A stretch of DNA of 64,000 nucleotides from Mytilus galloprovincialis (GCF_965363235.1 NC_134846.1:72886724-72950723); one strand, 5' to 3'. Numbered from the stretch's first letter, positions 12,661 through 25,851 are shown. A program made the numbers and translations. The notes: a model not told the origin generated them from the sequence alone.

Positions 12661-13279
12661 ACAAGTTTTTTTTGCCAAATAGTGGTAATTTTTAAAAGGT
12701 TTAGTACTTAAGTGATTTTATTTTGATTAAATCAATCTATCCAAAGCTCTACATCGAACATATGGAGTGAGGACTCATCTTTGACATTTACGCCATATTG
12801 TTTTTTTTTTACCGGAAGTGTTAACTTTGTATTTAAATATTAACTACAGAATATGATAAGTGGTTTAGAGGATAAATTAAAGCCTAAAGTTGATGACCAC
12901 CACAAAAAAAAAACCACTTTCTTCACATTTTGAAAAAAAGATAAATATCAAAATAAAAAAATGGCATATTTATGTCCTCCATTTTGAATATTACCGGAAG
13001 AAAGGATGTTTAAGACATATATCTTATACATTGTATCCCTTGGAAGCATCAAAGAAATGTTCCTGTACAATTTAATGATAGTAACAATACGTTAAAACAC
13101 ATTTCAATCCCCCTCCCTAAAAAATAAGCTTATTTTAGTCAATGTCCGCCATATTGGATTCTACCGAAAGTAGGGTTTTTAGAGACATTTTATCTATATA
13201 ATATACCCAAAAGTATTACATAACAAAGGTTTGTACCAAATATTATTATAGCAGCATGCTGATAGATCCTTTTCACATA

Positions 13280-13494
13280 CTGTGGATTCATTATTATTCA
13301 TGGGATACCAATTTTTCGTGGATTTCGTTGGTACAGGCAAACCACGAAATTTGATGTTCAACGAATGACAAATTTTACAAAGGCTTGTACTAGTATGCAG
13401 ACTTCGGTAAAACCACGAAATTAAATATCCACGAATATGTAAGTTTCCCTGAATCCACGAAAATTGGTACCCACGAAAATAAATGAATCCACAG
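13280..13494. mobile_element. 215-bp MITE with TA target duplication
   Basis: Begins 'CTGTGGATTCATT' and ends with its reverse complement 'AATGAATCCACAG', flanked on both sides by TA (13278-13279 and 13495-13496). The interior has repeated 'CCACGAAA' phrases on both strands. It has no coding capacity. TA duplication and size fit a Tc1/mariner-type non-autonomous element. The corresponding place in the left palindrome arm (about 10120) lacks it, so it arrived after the inverted duplication. Confidence 0.8.
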
Positions 13495-13650
13495 TACTAG
13501 CCTTCTATATTGGGCCGATTAAAGTATGATGTCCGCCATTTTTTATTTAACCGGCAGTGAGACATTTTTTTCAAATGCCTTCTTATCTGAAATAAAAGAG
13601 TAATATTTCAGGAAGGTCTATGCCAATGTTCATGCTTATATCAGGATGTG

Positions 13651-14179
13651 CACAACTCGTCTGAAATATACTTGTGGCCGCCGGACTAAATGTGATATTC
13701 CAATACTAGACATTGTAACAAAAAGTGAGATTTTGAAAATTCTTCGAAAAAATACGATCCACTTAGAATACTTAGCCCGGTCACAATACGAACAAAGAAG
13801 CTCATACAGGATCTATGGAAAAGTGGATTGAATTGGGATAAACACGTTTCGGAAAACTCTAAGGATTACTGTAGCAAGCGACTTTGGGAAAGCGACACAC
13901 AACGTATTTCCGAGATATTATTTCTCCGGATATTCTATTTCGGAATAGTCTGGTAACAGCGCTTCTGTCTTCTGTTCTCCGATCTGACTGATTTCATTTT
14001 TTCGAGATCCGGGTCACGGTATCATAAATAAAGATGATAGTTAAGGCAATATGTACTACAACAACTGTTCAGCCAGTACATTAAATATACATATTCGTAT
14101 TCCAAGGCGTAGTCACTGACAGTACGACGTCGACAATGGACAAGTACAATAAATCGGACGTTATGCTCCCGCGATAGGT
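13651..14179. other. Spacer between palindrome and satellite; no gene seen
   Basis: About 530 bp joining the right palindrome arm to the right satellite block. The first ~100 bp may still pair weakly with the left arm near 9900-9960. No convincing coding, RNA or transposon end was seen. Confidence 0.4.
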
Positions 14180-17100
14180 TAACCAATAATGGCTAACGTG
14201 GAGAATCACTTAGTATGGCCAGTCAACAATAGTTAATTTCAATTTTTAACCCTCTTCTGAAAAATCTTACGGGTCTAAGGTATCAGTGCTTTTATCCATT
14301 TTAAAGGTAATAACTACCTTTGTCCCTGTTATCGTGGCCCTAGTGGAGAATCTTTTAGTTTTGCTAGTCGGCAACAGTTCAATAAACCCCTTTCCCTTTG
14401 CTGAATGACTCGTACGGGTCTAGGGCATAAGTGTTATGGGTCATTTTAGAGTCAATATCAACTTCTACCTCTGGTATAATTGTCGATGTGGAGAATCTCT
14501 TACCTTGGCCAGCCGGCAATAGTTCAGTTCGAATTTGTTGTAAACCGGTATCCCATATCCCCACTTTTAACCCTCTACTTACTTACTCATACGGGTCTAG
14601 GGTATAAGTGCTATGGGTCATTTTAAAGTCAATAAGTACCTCTTCCTCTGGTATCATTGCCTACGGGGACAATCTCTTCGTTTGGCCAGCCGGCAATAAT
14701 TCATTTCGAATTTGTGATATACTTGGGTACCCCCTCCTTATCCTTTCCTGAATAACTCGTACGGGTCTAGGGCATAAGTGCTATCGGCCATTTTAGAGGC
14801 AGTACCAACCTTTACCTCTGGTATAATGGTCGATGTGGAGAATCTTTTAGTTTGGCCAGCCGGCAATAGTTCAGTTCGAATTCGTTGTTAACCGGAATAC
14901 CATATCCCCCCTTTTAACCTTCTACTGACAAACTCGTACTGGTCTAGGGTACAAGTGCTATGGGCCATTTTAAAGGCAATAAGTACCTCTTCCTTTGGTA
15001 TCATTGCCCACGTGGAGAATCTCTTCGTTTGGCCAGCCGGCAATAGTTCATTTTAGAATTTGTGATATACCAGGGTACCCCCCTTATCCTTTCAAGACTA
15101 ACTCGTACGGGTCTAGGGCATAAGTGCTCTCGGCCATTTTATAGGCAATACCAACCTCTACCTCTGGTATAATGGTCAATGCGGAGAATCTCTTAGTTTG
15201 GCCAGCCGGCAATAGTTCAGTTCGAATTCGTTGTAAACCGAAATACCATATCCCCCCTTTTAACCCCCTAATGACAAACTCGTACGGGTCTAGGGTACAA
15301 GTGCTATGGGCCATATTAAAGGGAATAAGAACCTCTTCCTCTGGTATAATTGCCCACGTGGAAAATCTCTTCGTTTGGCCAGCCGGCAATAGTTCATTTT
15401 CGAATTTGTGATATACCACGGTACCCCCCTTATCCTTTCCTGACTAACTCGTACGGGTCTAGGGCATAAGTGCTCTCGGCCATTTTAGAGGCAATACCAA
15501 CCTCTACCTCTGGTATGATGGTTGATGTGGAGAATCTCTTAGTTTGGCCAGCCGGCAATAGTTCAGTTCGAATTCGTTGTAAACCGGAATACCATATCCC
15601 CCCTTTTAACCTTCTACTGACAAACTCGTACGGGTCTAGGGTACAAGTGCTATGGGGCATTTTAAAGGCAATAAGTACCTCTTCCTTTGGTATCATTGCC
15701 CACGTGGAGAATCTCTTCGTTTGGCCAGCCGGCAATAGTTCATTTTAGAATTTGTGATATACCAGGGTACCCCCTTATCCTTTCCAGACTAACTCGTACG
15801 GGTCTAGGGCATAAGTGCTCTGGGCCATTTTATAGGCAACACCAACCTCTACTTCTGTTATGATGGTCGATGTGGAGAATCTCTTAGTTTGGCCAGCCGG
15901 CAATAGTTCAGTTCGAATTCGTTGTAAACCGGAATACCATATCCCCCTTTAACCCCCTAATGACAAACTCGTACGGGTCTAGGGTACAAGTGCTATGGGC
16001 CATTTTAAAGGCAATAAGTACCTCTTCCTCTGGTATCATTGCCCACGTGGAGAATCTCTTCGTTTGGCCAGCCGGCAATAGTTCATTTTCGAATTTTTGA
16101 TATACCAGGGTACCCCCCTTATCCTTTTCTGACTAACTCTTACGGGTCTAGTGCATAAGTGCTATGGGCCATTTTAGAGGCAATACCAACCTCTACCTCT
16201 GGTATAATGGTCGATGTGGAGAATCTCTTAGTTTGGCCAGCCGGCAATAGTTCAGTTCGAATTCGTTGTATCCGGGATACCATATCCCCCCTTTGAACCC
16301 TCTACTGACAAACTCGTACGGGTCTAGGGTATAAGTGCTCTGAGCCATTTTAAAGGCAATAAGTACCTCTTCCTCTGGTATTATTGCCCACGTGGAGAAT
16401 CTCTTCGTTTGGCCAGCCGGCAATAGTTCATTTTCGAATTTTTGATATACCAGGGTACCCCCTTATCCTTTTCTGACTAACTCGTACGGGTCTAGGGCAT
16501 AAGTGCTATGGGCCATTTTAGAGGCAATACCAACCTCTACCTCTGGTATAATGGTCGATGTGGAGAATCTCTTAGTTTGGCCAGCCGGCAATAGTTCAGT
16601 TCGAATTCGTTGTATCCGGGATACCATATCCCCCCTTTGAACCCTCTACTGACAAACTCGTACGCGTCTAGGGTATAAGTGCTATAAACCATTTTAAAGG
16701 CAATAAGTACCTCTTCCTCTGGTATCATTGCCCACGTGGAGAATCCCTTTGTTTGGCCAGCCGGCAATAGTTCATTTTCGAATTTGTGATATACCAGGGT
16801 ACCCCCCTTATCCTTTTCTGACTAACTCGTACGGGTCTAGGGCATAAGTGCTATGGGCCATTTTAGAGGCAATACCAACCTCTACCTCTGGTATAATGGT
16901 CGATGTGGAGAATCTCTTAGTTTGGCCAGCCGGCAATAGTTCAGTTCGAATTCGTTGTATCCGGGATACCATATCCCCCCTTTGAACCCTCTACTGACAA
17001 ACTCGTACGGGTCTAGGGTATAAGTGCTCTGGGCCATTTTAAAGGCAATAAGTACCTCTTCCTCTGGTATTATTGCCCACGTGGAGAATCTCTTCGTTTG

Positions 17101-19645
17101 GCCAGCCGGCAATAGTTCATTTTCGAATTTTTGATATGCCAGGGTACCCCCCTTATCCTTTTCTGACTAACTCGTACGGGTCTAGGGCATAAGTGCTATG
17201 GGCCATTTTAGAGGCAATACCAACCTCTACCTCTGGTATAATGGTCGATGTGGAGAATCTCTTAGTTTGGCCAGCCGGCAATAGTTCAGTTCGAATTCGT
17301 TGTATCCGGGATACCATATCCCCCCTTTGAACCCTCTACTGACAAACTCGTACGGGTCTAGGGTATAAGTGCTATGGGCCATTTTAAAGGCAATAAGTAC
17401 CTCTTCCTCTGGTATCATTGCCCACGTGGAGAATCTCTTCGTTTGGCCAGCCGGCAATAGTTCATTTTCGAATTTGTGATATACCAGGGTACCCCCCTTA
17501 TCCTTTTCTGACTAACTCGTACGGGTCTAGGGCATAAGTGCTATGGGCCATTTTAGAGGCAACACCAACCTCTACCTCTGGTTTGATGGTCGATGTGGAG
17601 AATCTCTTAGTTTGGCCAGCCGGCAATAGTTCAGTTCGAATTCGTTGTATCCGGGATACCATATCCCCCCTTTGAACCCTCTACTGACAAACTCGTACGG
17701 GTCTAGGGTATAAGTGCTATGGGCCATTTTAAAGGCAATAAGTACCTCTTCCTCTGGTATCATTGCCCACGTGGAGAATCTCTTCGTTTGGCCAGCCGGC
17801 AAAAGTTCATTTTCGAATTTGTGATATACCAGGGTACCCCCCTTATCCTTTTCTGACTAACTCGTACGGGTCTAGGGCATAAGTGCTATGGGCCATTTTA
17901 GAGGCAATACCAACCTCTACCTCTGGTATAATGGTCGATGTGGAGAATCTCTAAGTTTGGCCAGCCGGCAATAGTTCAGTTCGTATTCGTTGTATCCGGG
18001 ATACCATATCCCCTCTTTGAACCCTCTACTGACAAACTCGTACGGGTCTAGGGTATAAGTGATATGGGCCATTTTAAAGGCAATTAGTACCTCTTCTTCT
18101 GGTATCATTGCCCACGTGGAGAATCTCTTCGTTTGGCCAGCCGGCAATAGTTCATTTTCGAATTTGTGATATACCAGGGTACCCCCCTTATCCTTTTCTG
18201 ACTAACTCGTACGGGTCTAGGGCATAAGTGCTATGGGCCATTTTAGAGGCAATACCAACCTCTACCTCTGGTATAATGGTCGATGTGGAGAATCTCTTAG
18301 TTTGGCCAGCCGGCAATAGTTCAGTTCGAATTCGTTGTATCCGGGATACCATATCCCCCCTTTGAACCCTCTACTGACAAACTCGTACGGGTCTAGGGTA
18401 TAAGTGCTATGGGCCATTTTAAAGGCAATAAGTACCTCTTCCTCTGGTATCATTGCCCACGTGGAGAATCTCTTCGTTTGGCCAGCCGGCAATAGTTCAT
18501 TTTCGAATTTGTGATATACCAGGGTACCCCCCTTATCCTTTTCTGACTAACTCGTACGGGTCTAGGGCATAAGTGCTATGGGCCATTTTAGAGGCAATAC
18601 CAACCTCTACCTCTGGTATAATGGTCGATGTGGAGAATCTCTTAGTTTGGCCAGCCGGCAATAGTTCAGTTCGAATTCGTTGTATCCGGGATACCATATT
18701 CCCCCTTTGAACCCTCTACTGACAAACTCGTACGGGTCTAGGGTATAAGTGCTATGGGCCATTTTAAAGGCAAGAAGTACCTCTTCCTCTGGTATCATTG
18801 CCCACGTGGAGAATCTCCTCGTTTGGCCAGCCGGCAATAGTTCAGTTCGAATTCGTTGTATCCGGGATACCATATCCCCCCTTTGAACCCTCTACTGACA
18901 AACTCGTACGGGTCTAGGGTATAAGTGCTATGGGACATTTTAAAGGCAATAAGTACCTCTTCCTCTGGTATCATTGCCCACGTGGAGAATCTCTTCGTTT
19001 GGCCAGCCGGCAATAGTTCATTTTCGAATTTGTGATATACCAGGGTACCCCCTTATCCTTTTCTGACTAACTCGTACGGGTCTAGGGCATAAGTGCTATG
19101 GGCCATTTTAGAGGCAATACCAACCTCTACCTCTGGTATAATGGTCGATGTGGAGAATCTCTTAGTTTGGCCAGCCGGCAATAGTTCAGTTCGAATTCGT
19201 TGTATCCGGGATACCATATCCCCCTTTGAACCCTCTACTGACAAACTCGTACGGGTCTAGGGTATAAGTGCTATGGGCCATTTTAAAGGCAAGAAGTACT
19301 TCTTCCTCTGGTATCATTGCCCACGTGGAGAATCTCCTCGTTTGGCCAGCCGGCAATAGTTCAGTTCGAATTCGTTGTATCCGGGATACCATATCCCCCC
19401 TTTGAACCCTCTACTGACAAACTCGTACGGGTCTAGGGTATAAGTGCTATGGGCCATTTTAAAGGCAAGAAGTACCTCTTCCTCTGGTATCATTGCCCAC
19501 GTGGAGAATCTCCTCGTTTGGCCAGCCGGCAATAGTTCATTTTCGAATTTGTGATATACCAGGGTACCCCCCCCCCCCTTAATCCTTTCCTGACTAACTC
19601 GTACGGGTTTAGGGCATAAGTGCTATGGGCCATTTTAAAGGCAAT
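14180..19645 (-). repeat. 345-bp dimeric satellite array, - orientation
   Basis: About 16 units of the same satellite as at 1-1977, read on the minus strand. Copies from about 16190 to 19550 are almost identical; those from 14180 to about 16000 are more diverged, so homogeneity falls toward the insert on the left. Two places (near 18840 and 19355) lack the alternate half-unit, so two like halves are joined directly; this also shifts the open frames there. The array ends abruptly at about 19645, shortly after a C-tract (19567-19578). Open frames of 60-111 codons occur but follow the repeat. Confidence 0.95.
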
Positions 19646-21592
19646 GATATAAATTGTTAATGTTAAGATTAATGACTGAGATTGGTCTCCGTAATTTTGA
19701 AGAATTATATGTCATTGAAATAGTACTTGACAGTTTTTATTTTTCTGTTGTTTTTATTTCTGCAATTAACTATGTTTCTATTTTTTCTGATCTGTTTAAA
19801 TAGAAAATACTGTCTGTATTGTATGTTTTAGTTTCATGATTGGACTATATTTGTAGACAACGAACAACGAACAAATTATGGAATGCCCATATGACCAGCA
19901 ATTCTCTGTAATTCCTAAATTTCTATACTAGTATTCAATCATTTTTTTTATTTATTGTAGCTTACATTAATTCAATAATCACAAAATTTTAATAAGAACT
20001 GTTCTTTACTTTGTTTGTTTGTTGTAATGTCCCATTAAATTTCTATATTTAATTATATTTATTTCAACTTGTTATTGCTTCAGTTTACATTATTTCTCTT
20101 ATCACAGAAGGTTAAAAGACCATTACTTTGTTTTATATTTATGGAATGTTATTTAAAGACGCAGACCTAGAAGTCCTTGAAGAAGACCAAAAGTTAATTT
20201 AGTAAACGCGGACCTCGAAGAAGACACCCATTGACATGCCTGTTTGAAGTAATATCACATATAAATAGGAACGTTATTTAATCATAGTTATCGTTCATAG
20301 TTTCTAACAACACTTCTTCGAACGCAAGTCATCTCATGAATATTATTGCCGGCTCATGAATATTATTGAAGGCTGGCCTCATGAATATTAACGCCGGCTG
20401 CTATCGACGGCTAGATCCACACTAGTGTTAAATTCACGTAATTTTTTAAAATAGAATCATTGAAATAATATTATTATTCTACAATTTAATTAAAATCATA
20501 AAAATACCTACATATTTTTGTAAATTCTAAGTGAAAATAATATGAAAAATTTCACGTGAGATTCATTCGAATAACGGATTTTTTTTAACTCCATCATATT
20601 AGACAATGGCGGTGTCATCGCTGCATCCATGGATGAATATATTAACTCAAAATTGATTAATTAAGTTAACTGTTTTTTAATAATCAAGTTTGATAGTTGT
20701 TTACGTTCAGCGGCAAATATTACATGCATGTTCGGGACGATACAATAAAATTTTGAAAACAGTTGCTTATAAAAGACACATTTGGTGCACAAGTCAAAAA
20801 AGGTCAAACATTCTGTTAGTTTTGAAAATTATAAAGAAAAAAATGCTCCTGATAAAAAACACATTCTGAAGAATTAAACAACAAAACGAAAAAGTCTCTT
20901 AATATATAACGACGAAATGATAAGCTCAAAGACATCAAAAGATTGACAACTGATATATTCTTGGCTCGACACAGAAATTAATATAATGTTCTCTGTGTGG
21001 TGTAAATGTATAGGTTGTGTGCTTAAGAAAGTCGGACAAACCTTGCAAACTGTATGCTACATTTCACAAAGTTCAACATTCTGTCAATCTGTGAAAATTA
21101 TTTACAAATCAAATCTTGAGATCATATATGCATTCTTTATATAAGTAAAACAAACTGCGAAGATAAAAGTTCTAGCTTGAAATTGCGTTCCTTTATAGTT
21201 TACCAAAATGCCTAATCCATCAACCTGTCATGAATAAAAAAGAGAAAATCAGACCGATATGCGCACCTTATATATATATAGTAACACCAGGTACATGTTT
21301 GTAAATATGCAGTTCATATAGTGGAATGGCAATTTAGAGATCTAAAATGTAGTAGAAATGTAAACAAGCTAACATTTCCGTCATTTCGTCTTTGTAGGAA
21401 AGTTGATAAAGTGGCAATATTACCACATCTCCTTTATTCATTATGGTTTGATTTTTAGATAGTACAAAACTTTTAAGACTCAAACAAATATGTACAAAGA
21501 GACTGAAATGTTACTGTGATAATAACACTAAATATACTCCAATTTAGGAGACCAACGTTTTCTTAAACTACAAATTAGAAATAAAAAGATCA
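19646..21592. other. AT-rich gene-free interval
   Basis: No gene recognised on either strand. At 20334-20400 the phrase 'TCATGAATATTATTGCCGGC' occurs three times with small changes, a short degenerate tandem repeat. Confidence 0.5.
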
Positions 21593-21750
21593 AAGGCGGA
21601 TTTAGAGGGTGGCCAGGGGGCGCGCCCCTCTTTTTCTGGGCAAAATTTGGTAGCTTATAGAGAGACTCACTGAAGCATGACCAGAGCGGGCCCCCTCTTA
21701 GGCAGTCAGTGGACCCCCACTTATGAACATTTCTGTATACGCCACTAAAG
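21593..21750. repeat. Short dispersed GC-rich element
   Basis: A GC-rich ~155-bp island in AT-rich DNA, running from 'AGGCGGATTTAGAGGG' to 'CTGTATACGCCACTA'. The ends are imperfect inverted repeats (GGCGnATnnAGA). The inner phrase 'CTCACTGAAGCATGACCAGAG' type and the tract near 21690-21720 are familiar from a very common short repeat of marine invertebrates. No coding capacity. Confidence 0.55.
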
Positions 21751-22631
21751 ATACTAGTCTTATTGACAGATTTTCCTGATGTCTATGGTTTTAATGTCGT
21801 TAAATGCCCAGATGTTGCTATCTTATAAATTGTATATTCCATATCTCCATTTATCCTGCAATCCGTCAACTATTGTACAAATAACATTTACACAAATATG
21901 TTTTTGTTTTATTTGTACTTTTACAAATAAAGTCTCATGTTAGCCCACTTCCATAATGATCATATTCATTTATGTTCCTTTTCGCTTTCCGCGTTTAATC
22001 TATGTCGACTTCTTTGAAGAAAATAGGGGCAAAGATTTATTTTTTTACAAATTAAGTTGCAAGTGAAGGATGAAAATTGTAGGATAAAAACACAATAAAA
22101 ACTGTGTACATTGTCGGAAATATAAAATGTTTTGATACATACTACGAAACAAGTTGAATACACCTTATCGCTGTTTAGTCCATTCCGGGAAAAAACAGTC
22201 ATTTATACAACTTCCTGTTTGGGTCAACGGCCGAAAAATGGAGGTCATCAGTAGTGAGCTGAGGGAGAAAAAACTTTAGAAAGTGATCATCAAGAAACTT
22301 TGATATAGTATGATCCACTTTTTTCGAAATTAAAATTGAAGTAAAAACATATTTTGTTTGAAGTATTTACGGTAGTTTAAACAGGTCTCATTAAAAAGTA
22401 TCATGCATGGTGAATTGTTTAAACAGAGTCCCCAGATAGCTTCAACTGGATGAAAAAGTTGTGTAATTTTAGAACTTATCCGGAATGGAATAAATAGCGA
22501 TTAGGTGTATTGCAAATAGTCATAAGAAAAACATGTATATCAAGAAATATACTGAACTAGTAACTCAGCAATTCAGAAAACATGAAGTTATTGTCTGAGA
22601 GATTCAAAACACACAAACTACAACTTGATAC

Positions 22632-23598
22632 TAGTGTTGTCAACGGTTAACCGGTTAATCGGTCGAAAGACCGAATTCCGAATACCAAAAACGTTAACCG
22701 GTTAACCGGACTTTTTTTTAATTTTTGACAGATTTGATATAAATTTGTATTGAAATCATTAAATAGTTAGGTTTTAATTAAAAATTGTCGTCTTGGTAAT
22801 TAATTTGACAGATCAATTGTCCAGTAAATTGATTGCTATTGTTAATCCTATACACATAAAATTAATTAGAACTTGTCTCTCAGCTCGGGGCAGGATCTTG
22901 AAAAAACATAATTAGTATACATGTCTTTTAACAGTAACTTTAAATCAGTAAGCGATTAAATTTACGATTTACTTCATTATTTCGTTTCTGATCTAATATT
23001 GTGTAAACCTTCACCTAAATGTACAACCTCCGTCGCGCAAGGCTTAGTCTTACTTTAAACGAAATGCTAACAAAAAATTGTGAAATGCAAACCAATGTGA
23101 ATGTATTCAATGTATACGTGATAGTACGAGTAACATGCAAACAAAGTAAAGAAACGGTGACCTATAGTTGTGAATTTCTGTGTCATTTTATTCTCTTGTG
23201 GAGAATTGTCTCATTTGCAATCATCTTCTTTTTTATAATTAATCTTTTAAATTGAAATACTCCACATCATTTTCGGAGTCAACAAGTGATTTTTCAATCT
23301 GAAGTTGGTACAAACGCTATAGTTGATACGGTGTGGTTGATTATTTAAAGTCAAACTTCGCCAGGAATCCTAACGGACAAGCCGTATAACAAAGAGGACA
23401 AACTTCACTTCTAAAAGCGTAAATTTATGACTTGGATGAAAGGTTGTCAAATTGACACTCATACCACATGTTATATCTATGTGTGGTACTATTGATAAGG
23501 CTTTCAAGCACCAACTCAAACTACCGGTTAACCGGTTAATCGGTTGAACGATTATCCGAGTAACCGGTTAGGTAAAAGTGTACGATTTGACAACACTA
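22632..23598. mobile_element. 967-bp non-autonomous hAT-like transposon
   Basis: The left end begins 'TAGTGTTGTCAA' and the right end is its exact reverse complement 'TTGACAACACTA'. Both sides carry the 8-bp duplication 'CTTGATAC' (22624-22631 and 23599-23606), the target-site length of hAT elements. Both sub-terminal regions contain several 'AACCGGTTAA' palindromes (22637-22710, 23522-23570), as expected for transposase-binding repeats. No transposase is present. It has captured a fragment of a dispersed repeat (about 23405-23475). A 78-codon frame at 23019-23255 has no recognisable product. Confidence 0.85.
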
Positions 23599-23606
23599 CT
23601 TGATAC

Positions 23607-25800
23607 GGTTGGCCGCTGACAAAATATGAAGGCATTCAAGATGCACGCCATATCCCCATGCCATTTTGTTTGAAAGTCACTCGGGATGCAATTAATAGTA
23701 AGATTTAACAAAGAGGTACAAAACTCATAAACACATATGTTCATGTTAAAGCACATTGTCTGTACTTCAGCTTGTGACTTGCGTATTTTGAGTTTATCCA
23801 TTCCTTGCTAACGGACATTTGGGGACTACAGAAAATATAGCATAATCTGTCACATAATGCAGAACCAATAAACAATTGTCAAGATTCTTTGATAAAAATA
23901 CTTTATGCGTATACCTATTGTTAATTCTATTTATTGTGCAGATGTCTACATTAAACGGGATTCTATAATAATTCAAAGTGACTAAAAAGAGAGCAACAGA
24001 ATACGAGCAATAACGAATAAATTAATAAAAACTGATTACGATTTTTTTTCTTCAAATTGGTATACTGTTCAAGGTAGATCTGGTTCTTTGTCTTCTGGGC
24101 GTCTTGGAAAAATTAAGTTGGTTTGAGAATATATTTGAAAGTATTATCCAAAAAACAACAGCAACATCCATGACTTGAAATGTAAAAATTAAACTTTCAA
24201 GAAATCAAATTGTCTTCAAGTGTATCTTAAGAACCTAAAGAGAATAATCCTTCTCAAAAGAAGAGCAATAATTATACAGATATTTTTGATTTTTTTTATG
24301 AAAATTAGGCCTATTACCGTTTACTTTTTTATGTGATGTTTCGGAAATATTCATGAAAAGCAATTCTCTCCTTTAATTTTAAACAATTCTCTCCTTTACT
24401 TTTAAACAATTTTATCGTTTAATATTTCCTCAATAAGGAAAATGAGCATTCTCCTTTTCAACTTTATAAAATAACAGTGGTTTTGCTAATTTCAATGCTT
24501 TTTAAAAAGATACCCAAGGTCTATGACCCCCTGTTTTATCGTGTGTACATTGGAAATCGAAAATATATTGATCCAGAGGTCTTTTAAAGAAGTTTAAAAT
24601 CTATCGTCCAACATTTAGACACCAAAGCTACCTGAAAGCAATTACTTATGTTTTAACTATTTTTTTTTTAATATGTTACCATGGTTATTGTTGCCATAGC
24701 AACGGTAACCATGTTATTATAAGTATAATGAATCGTAAACAAATATCATGAAATAGCATTTGTACACTGTATGAGTTGAAAGATAACATTTTCCTAGTAT
24801 ATACTACATACAAATTTCAAAACGGCCACAAAAAAAAGTATTTCATGAAAATACATGATTTTTTTTAATTTATCTGTCATCAGTTTTAAAAGTGTCTTAC
24901 GCAAAAACGGCTTGAGATATGAACAAAATTTGTTCTAAACTGGGGCCGATTTTGGCCATTATTGTCCATACTCCGTTTTAATTCGAGAACAAATTATCTC
25001 CCTGATTTGATCGGGATTAATACAACAGTCAACTATATATCACTGTTCTAACAACGGGAGGGGGGTATAGGAGGCCATATCATTTTACTGCTGCTATCTT
25101 TTCAGTTGTTTTTTTTAAAGAACAAGTCAACGTTTTGACAATGAGAGGCCAACATAATTCAGTAGTATATTTATGCTGAACAAAATTAAAACAAACATAT
25201 TTATCTTCATTTATTTAATAAATAAAAACCAAAATAATAATCAAATGTAAAAATTCATATAAACAAATTCAACAATGAAAATAACAATAAGGTAGATACC
25301 CTATAAAATGCCAGCTAGAAATATTGAGATCGAGATTGAGATACAGTATAACAAATCAAAATAACAAATGGCAAAGAAAAAAATTATGCAAAAAAAAAAT
25401 AGAATAGAATACATATTGAGATAACAACGAATACTGTATATTGCACTAGAGAAATATTGAACTACAAATTGTAACAAATTCAGAAATGGAAAACGATAAA
25501 GGGACATATTCAAAATGATGCTATACAATAGAAATGAAACATTGATTGATTAAATGCAAAAATTGATTTTCGCTCAGAAATTATCAATAAAATGATAACG
25601 ATATGTATTCATGAATTGAATTATTAATGAAAGTGCAATCGTAACAATGGCAAGAAAAAACATTAGCATACTGAAAATGTTTTCCGCATGTCAGTAACTT
25701 TTAGCCACTCCTTCACCTTGGCTTGGTCGGGAAAAGATATGAGATCAGACCGTCATTTCGTCCTCCAAGTGAATGACTCTGTTCACGTTTATATCCCGTC
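23607..25800. other. AT-rich gene-free interval downstream of ABCC gene
   Basis: No gene recognised. A near-palindrome sits at about 24678-24715 ('CATGGTTATTGTTGCC' against 'GGTAACCATG'). A 25-bp phrase with 'TTCTCTCCTTTA' is duplicated near 24364-24410. The part near 25700-25830 could be transcribed 3' sequence of the ABCC gene but carries no clear mark. Confidence 0.4.
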
Positions 25801-25830
25801 AGATCACTTTATTCCGGTCGCAAAGTATAC

Positions 25831-25851
25831 TTTATTCGATAAATGTCTTTA

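Larger units (their letters stand above)
11740..13650 (+). repeat. Right arm of the large imperfect palindrome
   Basis: Inverted partner of 9960-11590. It is longer mainly because a 215-bp MITE (13280-13494) sits in it and not in the left arm. It also carries the 'TTACCGGAAG' type sub-repeats at roughly 165-180 bp spacing (about 12815, 12990, 13160, 13545), read in mirror orientation. Confidence 0.8.

Noticed and set aside
9960-13650. Palindrome as an assembly fold-back artefact
   Set aside because: The arms differ substantially and one contains a MITE the other lacks; an artefact would give near-identical arms.
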